Shown in pieces: positions 23,201 to 37,200 of a DNA stretch of 64,000 bases. Made by a program: the position numbers and the translations under genes. This DNA is from Angiostrongylus vasorum (Eukaryota > Nematoda > Chromadorea > Rhabditida > Metastrongylidae). The DNA lies in assembly GCA_018806985.1 (NCBI GenBank), contig JADANN010000465.1, positions 1,426,001-1,490,000 of the forward strand, written 5' to 3'. Every line of letters begins with the position of its first letter. Position 1 is the stretch's first letter. Under the pieces are notes generated by a model. It did no database searches, was not told the DNA's origin, and was given only the letters and a program-made list of their open reading frames with translations.

Positions 23201-25067
23201 CCCATCGTTGTTTCCTGTTAATAATTGGAGCCATAACGTAATACCCTTTTTGCTTTGATAGTACTTCGTTTTCAAAAAATCTGTTGTGAATTAAGAGGTC
23301 GTCTCGTCCAGTGGAATAAACGATGTGGAAATCGAGACCTAAGAAGGTAAGCCAGAAATCCCGAATCATGAGCATCCGAAATCTGTTTTTTTTTGCCTAA
23401 ATTCTAAAAAAAAATCTTTGGATGAGTAAGAAATGCGCACGGTTGCTGGAGGATTTGTAATTGTCGTTCTCGTATTGCATGTTGAACACTCATCAAGCTT
23501 GATTTTCCTAAGAAATCCGAGAGCATCCGCTAAGCTTTGCCACCTGTTGCGCACCGAAGGGAGATTCACTGACTCACGACCTGGATTCCTGCGGGATAAC
23601 AGCCATTGCTATGACTGCAGCACATCTTGCGCTTAGTCGAATGAACTCACTTGTAAAAAAACTTTAACAAAGGATATAACAAGGAGAACTTGCGTAGGTT
23701 TTTATTAAACATAAATGTACATAAGAATCATATTACACGTAAGAACTTCACGTTACTTAAATGTCACAGAAAAATAAAAAACATTAGTCGAAAAGAAAGA
23801 TCTCGCTGGAGTAGAAAATCGGCTAGAACATAGATCAGTCACTAGAGATAGCAGTATGGCAGCGGCAGAGGGTAGGCAGTAAAAGTGAGTGAAAAAAGAA
23901 AAGTATTCCGCATATACAAAAGATTGACGAAGTATTTCTTTACTGGTTTACTTCACTATAAAATTTAATGGCTTAGTTTTATAGTAGTAGGAAATTTTTT
24001 TCTATTGAACTCACACATGGAATGTACTCCTCTTAATCACCTAGAAATTCCTGGTTGTGATGAATATATTGCGTATAACCGGTATAGTGGATAAAGTAGT
24101 TAGTGCTAATACAACTGAAAGATCAGCACTAAAAAACGTAATCGACCTGAGTTTCGTGAAAGAACGGTGCCAGAATTACAAATGAGCTTCTTAAATAATC
24201 CCACTGATGACCAGAATAGTCCGAAGCTTAGATGACTTCGTTCTATAGTAGCAAAGCAGTTCCATCAGAATGCTTCCTATCAGATGGTCATGGATCAGTA
24301 GAACGTACATCGCTGGAGTTTACGGCACTGGACGGTCCAGAATCTTTTCGGTTGAACCATTCGATTATTGATAACTAAAATAGTAAGATTTATCTTACAA
24401 TTTGTGACCGTTTTGAAATCGGGACCTCGTCTAGCTTTTTCCGGTTTTTGAAAAATTTGTCAATTATTGGATAAATATGAAAGCATTACACAGAAAAATG
24501 ACATTTGGCGCCGATACCAATGCACACACGGTCAAGAAGATTGACTGAATGCATCGACTTCAATTCATTTTCGTTCTAACCTTTTTTTCACCTCAAAAAG
24601 TTTTTTGCTTTCAGAAAACATCTCCACAATGAGCAGCTTGCAAAAGAACTTTTTGAAGGAATTTTGAAGGCACGCTGAGCGCTACGAAAAATTAGGCGTA
24701 TGTCTATGTACTAATTACTGTAAATCGATGGACCAACAGTAGGACACTCGATTTTAAATTGCTAGTCCAAAGCAATAATTTTCTTTGCCCTTCATTATGA
24801 ACATATCAATGGTAATAGTCCGCTAGGCCAGCAACTTCAAAAATGATTTTTAAATCAATAATAATTACTCGCAATCAATTATAATTAAATTAGTAATAAT
24901 AATTAATGACTAAATAATCTTCAGACGAGATGCCATTGCCAGTTATTGCTGGAAGTTTGGCTAGTTAGTTATAATGTCCGGAAAATTCCAAATTCATCTG
25001 AGCTCCGCTAACCTATCGGCAAACCTTGTCAGTTCAAATTGACACTGCTCAGAATGAGGAAACTTTT
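23201..25067. other. Region downstream of the Patched-related gene
   Basis: No gene recognised. AT-rich, with short frames. The frame 23433-23636 has a signal-peptide-like start but no other support. It presumably contains the 3' UTR of the minus-strand Patched-related gene next to 25068. Confidence 0.4.
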
Positions 25068-25220
25068 TTAGGTAGATGAACACTTAACCTCACTGCTCCA
25101 AACACTGTTCTTGAAAAATTTGTCGTAGATGGATGTCAAAGCACAGAGAAAAGCAGGAACCAGTATCAAACCATGGATTAATCCCAGTGTCACGACAAGA
25201 ACCATGGTTTTCACGAATAC
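25068..25220 (-). CDS. PTR last exon (TM12, stop)
   Basis: Encodes [20 protein letters not shown] and [20 protein letters not shown], then a short tail [10 protein letters not shown] and TAA at 25070-25068. Very short C-terminal tail, usual for the PTR family. Confidence 0.9.
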   Translation of the reverse strand, partial: VFVKTMVLVVTLGLIHGLILVPAFLCALTSIYDKFFKNSVWSSEVKCSST

Positions 25221-28200
25221 CTGAAAGTTGCTGCTGAAAAAAATAGAAGTGGAAATAGATGTGTACTACACGATTTTGTTGTCCATTGAAAATTGTAGAT
25301 GTATTTTTTTCACTTTGTAGCTTTTCGCTTCCTCAATCAAAGATTTTTTTCACCAGTTCTAAAAAATCTGGACGGCTTATAGTAGTGTACGAAGAAAAAT
25401 TTCTCTTCAGGTGCAAGAGAACGTACGAACAACAACGACGTATAGAATACGTGAAAAGTGAAATAATGTATCACAGCAGAAATCAAAAAAAGCCTTAGGG
25501 CAGAAGTGGGACTGTGAATTTTATACGAGACCCGACCAAATGAACAACTTATGAGGTTATTTAGCGTTGGTTGGAAAAAAAATAGGCTTAACCGAGTATG
25601 TAGTTGTTTATAAAAAGTGTTTAGTGCAAGAAAAAAATTATGAAAGTACGTCTTGAAAACTGCACATAGAAATTATGCCGTTTTCTATCACATCCATTAA
25701 GTACTTAATAGTTTTTTTTCTTATTAACGACTTATTTCAGGCCAAATTCTCATCGACTGCAATCATATTTGGTAGTTAAGAAACTGGCACTTTGAAGAAA
25801 GAAATGCAAGAACAGAAAACATGTAGAGAGCATGCCATTCTTTAAAATAATAAAAAAATATTATAAGGAAACTATTTCTTTTCTACGCGTTCGGGCACTA
25901 AAGACTGGTGTTACCTCGCTCATGTAGGTTTTCACGAATAACAGGCAGAGTACAAAGACAATCGTTGAGAATCCGCATTGCAGAAGCGGAAATCCGATTG
26001 CTGATAACGACCTGAAAAAGTGGCAAGTGATGGTTGTTTTTGATCCGCAACGGAAAAGAAGTTTGACACCATTGAAAAGTTAGGAGAAATTTCACAATGT
26101 TACATTTTGAAATGGGGGGCCTACAGCGCAGTAGTTAGAGGTAACTTGCAATACACTTAGGATCTTTAACTCGATCCCATGACATTAACAAACTAATCTT
26201 TTTATTCCTACGATCAGGAAACTGGTAGCATGCTTGTCTTCAAAGGCTAAAGCCGGTGAAGTAAGAACGGTGACTTGACACATAGCTTGACCGTCGTGGC
26301 GATAAACAGATCACATCTTTGTACGGTCAGGTCTAGGGTAGTTAACGCAGAGCATTGCATGCGCGCCCTTAAGGTATACTTCATTTGAATGTTTATCTTT
26401 CATGCTTTCGATGAGACAACGTAGGCACATGTTGTCACTACCAAATACAGTATTACGAAGGGAAATTCTTCTCACGGAATATCTTCCGCTTACTCACTTG
26501 GCAAGGCGGTTGGCTGCTTTTGATTGAGGATTTTCAAGACCTTCTCTGAAGTAGTGAAAGGTGATATGAGCAGGGAAATCAACACTGAATCCGATCGACA
26601 TAATAGTTGTCGCCATTGATATTGGATCCAGATCAATACCCCAAAATGAAAGAATGCCAAAAACACCTGCAAATACCAGAAGTTATTTATCACGAAGCTC
26701 CATGCAGAAATTCGATTAAAAGTTTTAAAATAGCTCTTGTAACTCTAGAGAAAAGTAGTTTGTACTAAAGTTAAATCGCTGTAAGTCTTTGTTGATAGTT
26801 ATTTGACAAAATTATCTTAACGGTACTACGAATTGTTTGTATTATTCATAAATGTCATTAAAATACTTCGTAGGTATTTTTAAAGAGGGGCATGAAGGAG
26901 TTATTGAAGGTTGATCGAGCTGTTGCTTTAATCAATCATTCTCATTTCAACTTGTTTATTCCAGTTGTAAATCCTTGGACCACTTGGTAGTAAACCAGTG
27001 AGACACGGGTTCATTGAATTCAGTTCATAAAATGGTTCGATTCCTAGGGACTATTACAGAACAACTAGTGTTAGAAAGAGATCACATACATCTTCAGTTT
27101 CTACTCCTCAATGTGGCAAATAGGATAAAATCTCCTTGAAACTGCGATGTACACGTGGATTTATATCGCAGTAGAACCAGTTAAGCCGAGAATCACTATG
27201 AACTAATCATACAGAAGCTCATCCGAGCATAAGACATTATGCGAAATCGCCGCCGTGCTGGAAGAAATTGATAGTCGTCGCAGGGTGGTAGGTCTTCTAC
27301 CGTCTCAGAAGAATTAACGAAAGCCTTTGGTAAACTGCCCTTAACTGGAAGGTTCCAGCTAAAAAAGAAAAAAAAAGGCGCTGCCAAAATCAGCACAATT
27401 CAAGTTAAACTCTTAGGAACCCAGCTAAATGAGAAAAAACCCTTGCCCACCCAGCACGACACAAGTGAAATTGAAATCGTGGTGAGGTCCACATAGTGTT
27501 TGAGGGCGAAACAACAAATATCTGTTCAAGCAAAGAATTTACTTTGGGCTATAGGAAAGATCTGCAACTTTTAGAGAAAAAAAAACGTGAAAAATAGATA
27601 GGAGATAGTAATATTTCTCATGTATTCGCAGCAAGTGGTACAAGGTGGGGGTGAAAAGCGAAGGAAAGAAAAACAAAGAAAAAGGCGGAATGTTACCGTA
27701 CTAATACTTACCTATGCAAATCGAGAGGATCGATAAGGTCGCCACAACAACGGTGAACAAATTGTACATGAATAGAAAGCAGATCAACATCATACACAGA
27801 AGAGTGCAAATCGCCGCCGAAAGCGTAGCAGGTAACATCGAATCGAGCTAAAAAAACTAGAGGTAGACTGAACGTGAAGACTTCTTCCCTAAACTGTTTG
27901 GTCAAAATAATCCAGAAATCCATAGTACTAAACCAATCGCTATTATTACTTTATTATTCCCTTTACACAATCCGGTAACAGATGTTGTATAGATCCCACC
28001 ACCCACATTCAATTAGTTTGCTCTCATCCTTCATCCATGAAGGCCTTGGATTTGTGGGTTCGGTTGCTGCTTTAGGATTCTTAGCGTTCTTTATGAATGT
28101 TACTGCATATGATCGAGTCTGTTCTTCCTGGAATCCCGGATTAATGGTGCTACTAGGTTTCTAGATCTTCGTCACAGGCTCGCGTGTTTTGTGGATTGGT

Positions 28201-31200
28201 GAGAGTCAGCTCATCCAAAGAGTCCATTATCAATCTCTCATTCTCGATAAATAGAAAGCTTGATAATCAATTTGCTGACCAAAAACGAAGATTTCCCCGT
28301 CCTAGTAGATATGAGCTGAGAAAGATATAAGAGCTAAAGGATAAAGCTCTCGGCCTTGATCAATCCTTGAGGGATGTGCCATGGGGTACTTCATAAGTTA
28401 GAGGTGCCCGAATGCATATCTGGCCTTTACAGTGATTCATGGTGGATACCGATGTATTGTGCCAGTCCTGCTATCCTCCCAGACAAGTCGGACAAGTCTG
28501 ATACCAATTTACCGACTCAGGAAGGATCGAGGGCTTGGTGAGCCTGGGGGCGGGGTCGGTCCCATGTTTATTGCTGGGCGCCTCTGACTTCTGCGCTACA
28601 CGCGCTCTTGAGAGGGATATAACACCCCAAAATAAGTAGAATAACGAAAACAACGTTAGGACAACTAACTGTACTTCGAATAAATATTTTTATACCAAGT
28701 TCGTGCTTGGTGAACAGTCCGGGAAAGTAGCTTAACTCTATTGATCAGCATGTCGTTTTTTGAATCACAAATTAATTCTCTATCATTGCGCACTACATAA
28801 TTCGAATCTCCCATGAGTTTTTGGACTGACTGATAATGGTGTGTTGAGGATAAACAATAGAAACCATATATTGTTTCCACAGTTACTGTAGGCTACCCGA
28901 AATAAATAGCCCCCTGAGAAATTGAAAACACCAACCAAAATTTGCTTCAATTTGTAACCAAATTTCGAAGACATGCCCGCTATCGGCAGCCCTCTCATTT
29001 GAATTTTCGTGGAGGAGCCTTAGAACAGAATCACCCTATAACGTGATTAACACATTCCTAACGATGTCGGAATTTTGACACATACTGGATTAAACGCTTT
29101 CGCTTAAACACGTAAAACGCTTAACTACTGGAGACCTCTTTAAACGAACATATCTTGTGGCCTACGGGCATGTAGTGCTGGGTGCCATGCGATACAGAGT
29201 TGTCGTTAGTTCTATTAAGTTGTAGCATATGAATGTCCGATTTTAAACGTGAACTTTAAATAACCGTAACTTTTTTTGGCACAAAATTTTTATTAATCGG
29301 AGTTAATACGATTAAAATTAGCACATTTTTTCCCAACAAGAAGCAAATTTATTCATTCCAAAAAATTCTAGAGTTTCGGAAGCAATGAATTCGTTGAAGG
29401 TATTTTTTCGCGTCGTCGCGGTTCATGAAGCATTTCTCGCGCAGAAAGTTGTCAAGGTGGTCAAAGAAGTAAAAGTCGGCTGCCGAAGCGAACATGGCGG
29501 ATGAGGCAAGGTTTCGGCCCAACTCGTTCAAGGTCTGCAGCCCCGGTTCCGCAACGTGACGCTGAGTAATGTCGTGAAGAAGGATTGGACCTTCTCTGTT
29601 GTCTAATGCCATTCATTGTTGTTGGAGTTTAACGTGCATTATGCCGATTTACTGGCAATACTCCTCTGTCGTATTCGTTTCGCCCGGATTCAAAAAATAC
29701 GATGAATCATCTGGGCTGTAGACCACTAAACAGTGACCATAACCTTATTTTGGAACAATTTCGGCTTTGGGATGTGTCCTGGAGCCTCATCGCAAACCAA
29801 CCACTGAGCTGAACGACGCCGGTTGTCGTACAGAATCGACTTCTCGTCGTACGTCACAATTCGGTCAAGAAAAGGGTCGCTTTTGTTGGACAGAATAAGA
29901 GCAGGCGACACTTCAAAGCGGTGTTGTTTTGAATATCGCTTGAATCGTGCGACACCCGCCTTCTCGAGATTTTTTTTTCTGCCTTCCCTATACGATTCAA
30001 GTAAGTGAAAATTGTTCCTGTTCTTCTGCCAAGCTGTTCCGCAAGCTCACGAGCAGTTGTTCGCTTGTTTGCTTCCATCAATGTCTTCAGTTCGTCGTCG
30101 TAAAGTTCATTGGGACGTACGCGGTCCTTCGTATCTTCGAAGTCGAAACCACCAGATCGGAATTTCAGGAACCACGTTCGCACTGTTAATTCACCAACAC
30201 TACCTTCATCCCTAACTTGTTGATAGTCCGAGCTCCTGCCGCGGCGTTACGTCCACTCTCCCATTCGTAGAAAAAAAAGGACACGAATATCACGTTGATT
30301 CATACTAAGGTTTAAGCCCATAAAAATGTTAAAATTGTAGATCTTAAAAGAAGCCAATAATAGACATAAAAAGAGCAGACTTGTGCTTTTAAAAAACATA
30401 TATGAAACATATATGGGAAAAGAAAAAAATTTTTTATTCGAAAAAAATTACGCGGAAAATTAAAGCAATAAAATCGAACATTTTGTATACCAACCTAAAA
30501 TACCGCGCTCAGAGCTCACCAAGCCTTGTATCCCTCCGTGGCCCGCAAATTGTAACCAGAGTTGTCTGTGAGGATAACACTAATGCCTTGATACATCGCT
30601 GGGCTACTTCAAGTCATTATAAAGGTCAGATATGCCTTCAATCACCCTTAAGGATGCTTGGTGATGTAGAATGCGCAACTGATCCCTTAGCAACTGACCA
30701 ACGCAGAAAGCTTTATCATATTTATCCTTTATGTCGTGACTGAAGTCCGCTTATGCGCCTTGTACTCCGATGTGAAGGTTCATATCCATGGTAATGTGAT
30801 CGAAGCTAAGAATGAGATCGATATTCCCATTCGAAAGTCAAAATAGGAGTAAATTTATGCTGTGGCGGAACCAGGGGTGCCACCCGTGGATATATTCTTT
30901 TTGAAAACGGTAAGAAAAGCGTCATGCTAAAAAGATGACGTTCTTCTTGTCCGGCGAGTCAGTGGAACCGTTCTATTTTTTGATTCTCGAAAAAACATCT
31001 CGAAGAGTTCTGAGTTTTGGTTAAAACCAATACGAACTATTGCAGTTGCAGTATTCCATAAGGCAAAGTTACCTGATCCAAGAAAGGCGAGTAGTCATCG
31101 TAAACTGAAGCGTTTAAGTGTGGAAAACTGTCAATGGCGTCTCGCCACCTACAATTGCTATTAGTTAAAACAATGAGACTTCACAGAAAATATTACGAAC

Positions 31201-34200
31201 AGAACGGTCCACTAGACAATATGTTACCTTTCCAACATGTTTTTCCTAGCGCTGTCTTTACCCATATGTTCTCCATGATACGACACTGTTGCCCAGATAC
31301 GATTCAATCTAAACTTCAAGACTTTAATAAAAAATTTATTCCGCCACCATCTCGAGAGGACAAAAGACGTGGGACCATTGACTCGGACCATCGGCTCTGG
31401 TAAAGAAGAAAACGTCGAAAGGTTAGGTGAATAAAAACTTTGTCGACCATTTAACCCAAAAAAAATTCATCGGTTTAATTCATCCGAAACATCTCAGTAC
31501 AAGCGAAATATAAACGAAGAAGCCAAGTAAAAAAGTCCGACGCGTTTCCTCAACAAGACGCTTAGCAGAGTTCAAAAAGTGCCAATACTAAACAAAAAAT
31601 AATGAGTTGGTGAGGTAAATAATCACAAAGGTAGGAGTAATCACGTCATCTCATGTTAGTGGCATCAGTAGAATTGCCAAAACATCGGCAAGTGTTCTCG
31701 TCAGTCCGATAGAGTCAGCGGCTATGTAAAGACGCTGTCGGCTTACTTCTAGAAGCAATTTTGCACTATGCGTATTCACTTTCCGCGTCGTTCAATCAAT
31801 ATGCGCCAATTATGCTTATTTCTTCTTTTATATCCTCCCGACGGTTTGCCGCCTCATCGTGGCTGGGGGGTGTTCCTGGGTGTCGGACTGCGATGTACAG
31901 CGGAGGATTCGTCCCCACGACAGGGTCTCCCAAGCTGAGAAAGAAAACGGTGTTTCTATCAGAAACCTAGCTAAGAGCAAACCAATACGAGCATCCATCA
32001 CCGCCCTGGTATCACAGTCTCATGGTGGCAAATCTCCCTCTGACCCACGCTGGCTGCGACTCCCTGTGGTAGTGAAGACGTGGGGCAGACTTTGGCCAGG
32101 CTAACCTCGGGATCCTAGGGAACCACAATGGCTTAACTAGCAAATCTCGTGATTGTGCTGGCACCCGCACAACCAGGGAGGGTCGTTCAAGTATCAAATA
32201 AGTAAGTAAAGGACAAAAAAAGGATAAAGCTCTCGGCGCTGGTCAATCCCCTGAGGGATGCGCCATGCATTCGACTTCATTAAATATCGTTGGAGATGAT
32301 TGAATGCATATCTGACCTTTACAATGACTCGCGGCGACCTGCCGATGTATCGAGCCAGTGCTCCGATCCTCCCAGATACCAATTTGCCGACCCCGGAGAG
32401 ATGGGAAGGCTTGGTGAGCCATGGTCGTGGGGATCGATTCCACGTGTGTGTCGTGGTGGCGCCTCTAAACACTGCGCCACACGCGCACAAGTAAGTATCT
32501 CCTTTTATATTGTATTCTGGCATAGTTAGTCGAATACGTGTATGTACATCATTTTTATTCAACTTTTGCAATTGCTTCCCGTAGTTCCTTTTCACTATTT
32601 TTTTTCTGCATTTTCTTCTCTGATAAACAAAACTAAATAAACAAAATCGCTTTTCGGCACTGCACTCAACAAGCTTGTGTGTTAATAGAGGTGGTTTTCA
32701 GCACTTTTTTTAACCAGGACCCGTCATTACATCTACTGTGCGGAACCCAGCACTTCTTGTACTCGATTCGTTTTCGTCGCATTCATTGTCCACAATGGTC
32801 TTCGAACATTTCGCATTTTGTTTCGGATGTTGCTTGACGGTTTCGTCTCCTTTATGGGCGTTGTATAGTTGGTAGAGTCGATTCTCCTTGCCTTACATTC
32901 ATGGGGATAGCCAGGCTAAGACGTTTCCCTGTGCAATGGAGGAAAGCGTTGGGCAGGGATTGAATAAGGGCCTTTGCTTTCCTCATCGACGGCATAACTA
33001 ACAACTTCGTTATCCCTTCTCCTTTTCACCACATTACAGAGCTTTTTGATAGTGTGTCTGAGATTATCCGACTTTTGAGTTTACTAAACACGGTAAATAA
33101 AGAAACGAATAAATGAACAAGCTTGAAGAATTCAATATAAGGGGTAGAAAAACTCTTGGTTAATCCGTAAATTACAGATGCTCACCTTCCATGCTCGTCA
33201 AATTTCACGAATCCATTCCAGTGTCTGAATTCAGGCCATGAGAAGAACGGTTGCATAGCAGATCTGGAGAAGGCATCACTTCGATTTGAAGCCGCAACGT
33301 CCATGCCAAATGACGCCTCGTCCTCAAACTCCATCATTTCTTTGAAGACTTTATAATCACTGAAATACGAGTAGGTATAGTTTAATTCACTGTTTCCTTG
33401 ATTGAAATATGGTTTGCACTAAATCACTGCAGCTGAAATGCTGTTGGAAGAAATTTATGTATAAGTTGGGAGAAACTAATGGATTCCTACACTAATTTTG
33501 TTACACGAGAGATAATCTATGTTCATGGGCTACATGTCTCTACAGCCTTAATGTAATAATAATTAAAAAACTTGTGTTTTATCCGAAACGAGATGCCGGT
33601 TATATTGGCTTCTATTTTCCCCTATATTGCTACTGGGGAACCGAACCCAGAAGTATTACTTTATTCTTTTCTGAAGGCAATGCCGACGTTTCGATGGACT
33701 TTGCCTTTCTCAGAGGTCACTAATCTCCTCCAGAGGCACTCTTCAAAATACTGAGCACAAATGGTGTTCCTTCGTCGCCCACTTCTTCCACTTGCCAAAC
33801 ATCTGATCTAGTTTGCTTTGTAGACAAGCGCGTAGTATTTCTCATCTCGATGTTCAGTACTCGATAGCCATCCTCTGATAGTCCGCATACACCGTGTAGT
33901 CGTCTTCATTTGATGAAGTTAGGAACGACTTGATGTTGCAGGCAGTGGCGGAGAAAGTGAGTAGTCTGTCGAGCTAAGACAATCTTTTGTAATTATTGAC
34001 AGGGCTTCTTTTTACAAGTCGAAAGTGTCTCGCTGGTACATCTTATAGTAATTCCAGAGACCAGAAACCGACTTTCTATTAGGGTTGATCAGATAATTCA
34101 CTACATCCTCGCTGAGCAAACACGAGGTGTTACATTATTCTTTGTTGACGCTAATGCGGACGTTCCTGCGAACTTTGCCTTTTTTGGAGCCCACCCACTA

Positions 34201-37200
34201 TTCTCCTCCACAGGCGGTGGTTTCGTTTTTTACTAATAAGCCTTACAATGGGATTAAACACGCGTATATGAAGTTGAAGGCGTGAAAACAACGATTTTTT
34301 AGAAATTTAACAAACGGCTAAAAAAAGAATGAAGGCTGGAAGAATAAAGGGGATAAAATGTAGCTCATCAGGAACAAAAAGAAGCAGCAAATAGAGAGAA
34401 TAATTTATGCAAAGTTCCTTTTATTTCGGTGAGAGTTCTGAATAGTTTGAGATGTCAAACACCCAAATGACTAGCAAAACAACATTCTCGTGTGGTTTAA
34501 TAAAGCAGAAAAGAACGAACCGAACAAAATAATGACTGAAATTAGAGCCGAGGCATTCTGGAAACGACTCGAAACGTTCGATAAGCTTGTTCACTTCTGC
34601 TAACCTCTTAGGATCGCTAAGATTGCCGGGCTAAAGTAGTCTTTTAAACGAGAGACCCTTGTCTTTTAAACTAACCAAAAAAACTCCATAGGCAAAGGAC
34701 GAAAACCATATTAAACGTTTACACTCACATTTTGTATGAAAATATTTGCAATCGTATAGTTGGTGAGTATGTAATCTGCCCTTATTTTGAACACCTGTAC
34801 AAGAAAAGCTTCAGGTTGTTGCAAATCACATTGTCATAAGAATAAAGAAAAATAAGCCGGAAAATGGAAGAGTTGTAAAAAAAATAGATCACTGCATATT
34901 TTTAACCCAAAACATTGAACTAAGTAGTACTGATCTCGCATAGTGCGAATTTCTCTCTTTTACAATAAATCTCGAGTCTAATGTGATGAATCGCGTAGGG
35001 CGCGTGTGGCGCAGTGGTCGGAGGCACCCTGCAACACACACGTAGAATCGATCCCCACGTCACTGTAAAGGCCATACATGCATTCAATCACCTCCAGCGA
35101 TACTTAATGAACTCAGATGCACGGCACATCCCTCAGGGCTTGATGAACGCTGAGAGGTTTACCGTTTATTTATTACGATGAATCGAAGCAGCACCTATAT
35201 GGTTTTATAATGCGAACACTAACTGAATTTATTTTCGCTCTAAATGTCAGGTCGATTAAGCAGATGGACTGTTCTTCTCTAAGTATTTACTTTCTGTAAT
35301 CATATTCACTGATGGTTTCCTTCAATGAGTGATGCTGAGCCGTTTAGTGGTAAAAAGCATGGCGTGTCCTGAGCGTCTCCAGAAAAACGAAAGTGATCTG
35401 AGATGCCAGCGGATTCAAGGGATGGATTTTCCATTTCTGCACTGCTGGACTGAAGAGAAATTTCGACAGTTATGTGAATAGCCAGTGAAAAGTGTAATCC
35501 ATTCCATGGGAAGGTGGACTACAGCACAAGGAACATGTCCATTCCCACTGACTTCTTCAATTTTAAAAACTTCCAACAGTATTCCTATGACAAAAGAAGA
35601 ACTTTTTAAACTTCTCTGATAAGAGAGTTAGATTTGAAAGGTGATGCCTGCTGAGTTCTTGAAGTGATGCTCACCGTACACGAATTTGTTCATCTTGCTG
35701 GTCCACTTATGCTTAATGTAGTCGGAAATCCAATCTAATTAATGAATGCCTTATTTCCAAAGTTGATTAGCATGAAATGAGAGGATAGTGAAGAATATGA
35801 AGAATGTAATGAAGAAGATGAGTACGAACTCTACGTACTTAAAAGACACCTTTTTTTTTGACAACGTTCTCCATTGTGAAGGAGGACGGTTTTGTCTTAA
35901 ATAAGCGGCAGGCAGGTAAGCTATGAACTTTGTAAGTTTGGAGTGAAGGATAAGTTTACAGTAATATTAAGCCCATTGGAAAATTCGAGCCCGGTTTCGT
36001 GTCGTATAATTGCAGCTTTCTTATTTATTATGATGATTAGAAACAATGCATTGTAAAAACGAACACCTACCGTGTTGAGCAGCGAGTCTTTGAGAACCAA
36101 CTTATCATTCGACAAAGCAACACGAATACTCATCGTTCCGACAATGCTGAGCAACCAGTAGCAGACCAAGACAGCGAAAAGTGATATGGCCGTGAATTTA
36201 TTGGCTAACCATTGCGAATATTCTTCCAGAAACACGGAGAACTGTTAAAGAAATTAAAATTATATAAAAAAAGCAAGTTACTGGCCAAAATCCCAAGTTA
36301 AGTTTTACTTAGTGGCTAGTCGTTTTCATGGCAAAGTATTGTATGAAGTCCAACCACAAGGAAGCTGAGATATACCCAAAATTCGGAGACCCAGGTGAGC
36401 TTCGAAACAGCATTACCTTTTCCAGGTCCTCAAGTTCTTTACACTGCAGCACTCAGGTCCTTGTTTTGCTTTTTCTCCCATACAGTTTTTCCAACAGTAC
36501 TGTTAGCAATCACCCTTCAATGGAAATTATCCGGGGAGCACAAGTCGGCATTGAAGCCAGTTAAGCTGAAGGTGCAGTCAAAATCTCAATGTTTCAACTT
36601 CTATTTACTGCTATTCTTCTTTCATGGCAGAGTATTGTATGAAATGCAACCTATTTCGTGCAACATATAGCACGTGACGCCCTGGAAGGGGTCATCGCTG
36701 GTTCGTAGCCCACCTGCGCTTCCGAGTTTCACTCACAGCTTACCATTTTCTGCTTGTATTTCACATAAAATAGTTATTTCAAAAGACATTTTTTTGCTCA
36801 CTGCTTTTTTGAGGAGTAAACACGAGCATGTTTTTCATACGAATGCAAAGTGGTTTACCCGTTTCATCAAGGTATTCATCCACACACGCTTTTCAAGAAA
36901 TCAGATAAACTGTACCCGAACTCATGCGATCACCACTTCTACCGTTGGGATATTTTATACAATTTTGGTTCACCCACAGACAGTTACACAAAGGATTGCT
37001 AACTAGCTGGTGCGCTAAAGTGCTCGATAGTATTTCAATCACTGTTACCGAGTTATCTAGATCGGCTCTTCTTTGGCAGCTTTTTATGGCTGCACTTATT
37101 TCGTTTCAAATAAAGGGAGAGATAAAAAAACCTTGTGTTCGCAGGAATAGTCATTTCATAGCGTGGTTTTTTTCTCTAGACATATCCCAAAGAGTAACAG

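Noticed and set aside
23433..23636. 67-codon frame with a signal-peptide-like start
   Set aside because: No homology, no splice or trans-splice context, and an equally long frame exists on the opposite strand.
31134..31403. 89-codon plus-strand frame
   Set aside because: Runs across PTR exon 31073-31148 on the opposite strand and into a Penelope-like 3' end. Best seen as transposon debris.
32194..32595. 133-codon minus-strand open frame
   Set aside because: It is the reading of a SINE-A plus flank; other copies (28336, 46085, 50190) do not keep the frame.
35310..35460. Minus-strand open stretch reading [15 protein letters not shown]...
   Set aside because: It looks coding-like and is preceded by CAG, but flanking PTR exons 36071-36241 and 34729-34794 already join in phase. 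It ends in a stop and resembles no known PTR segment.
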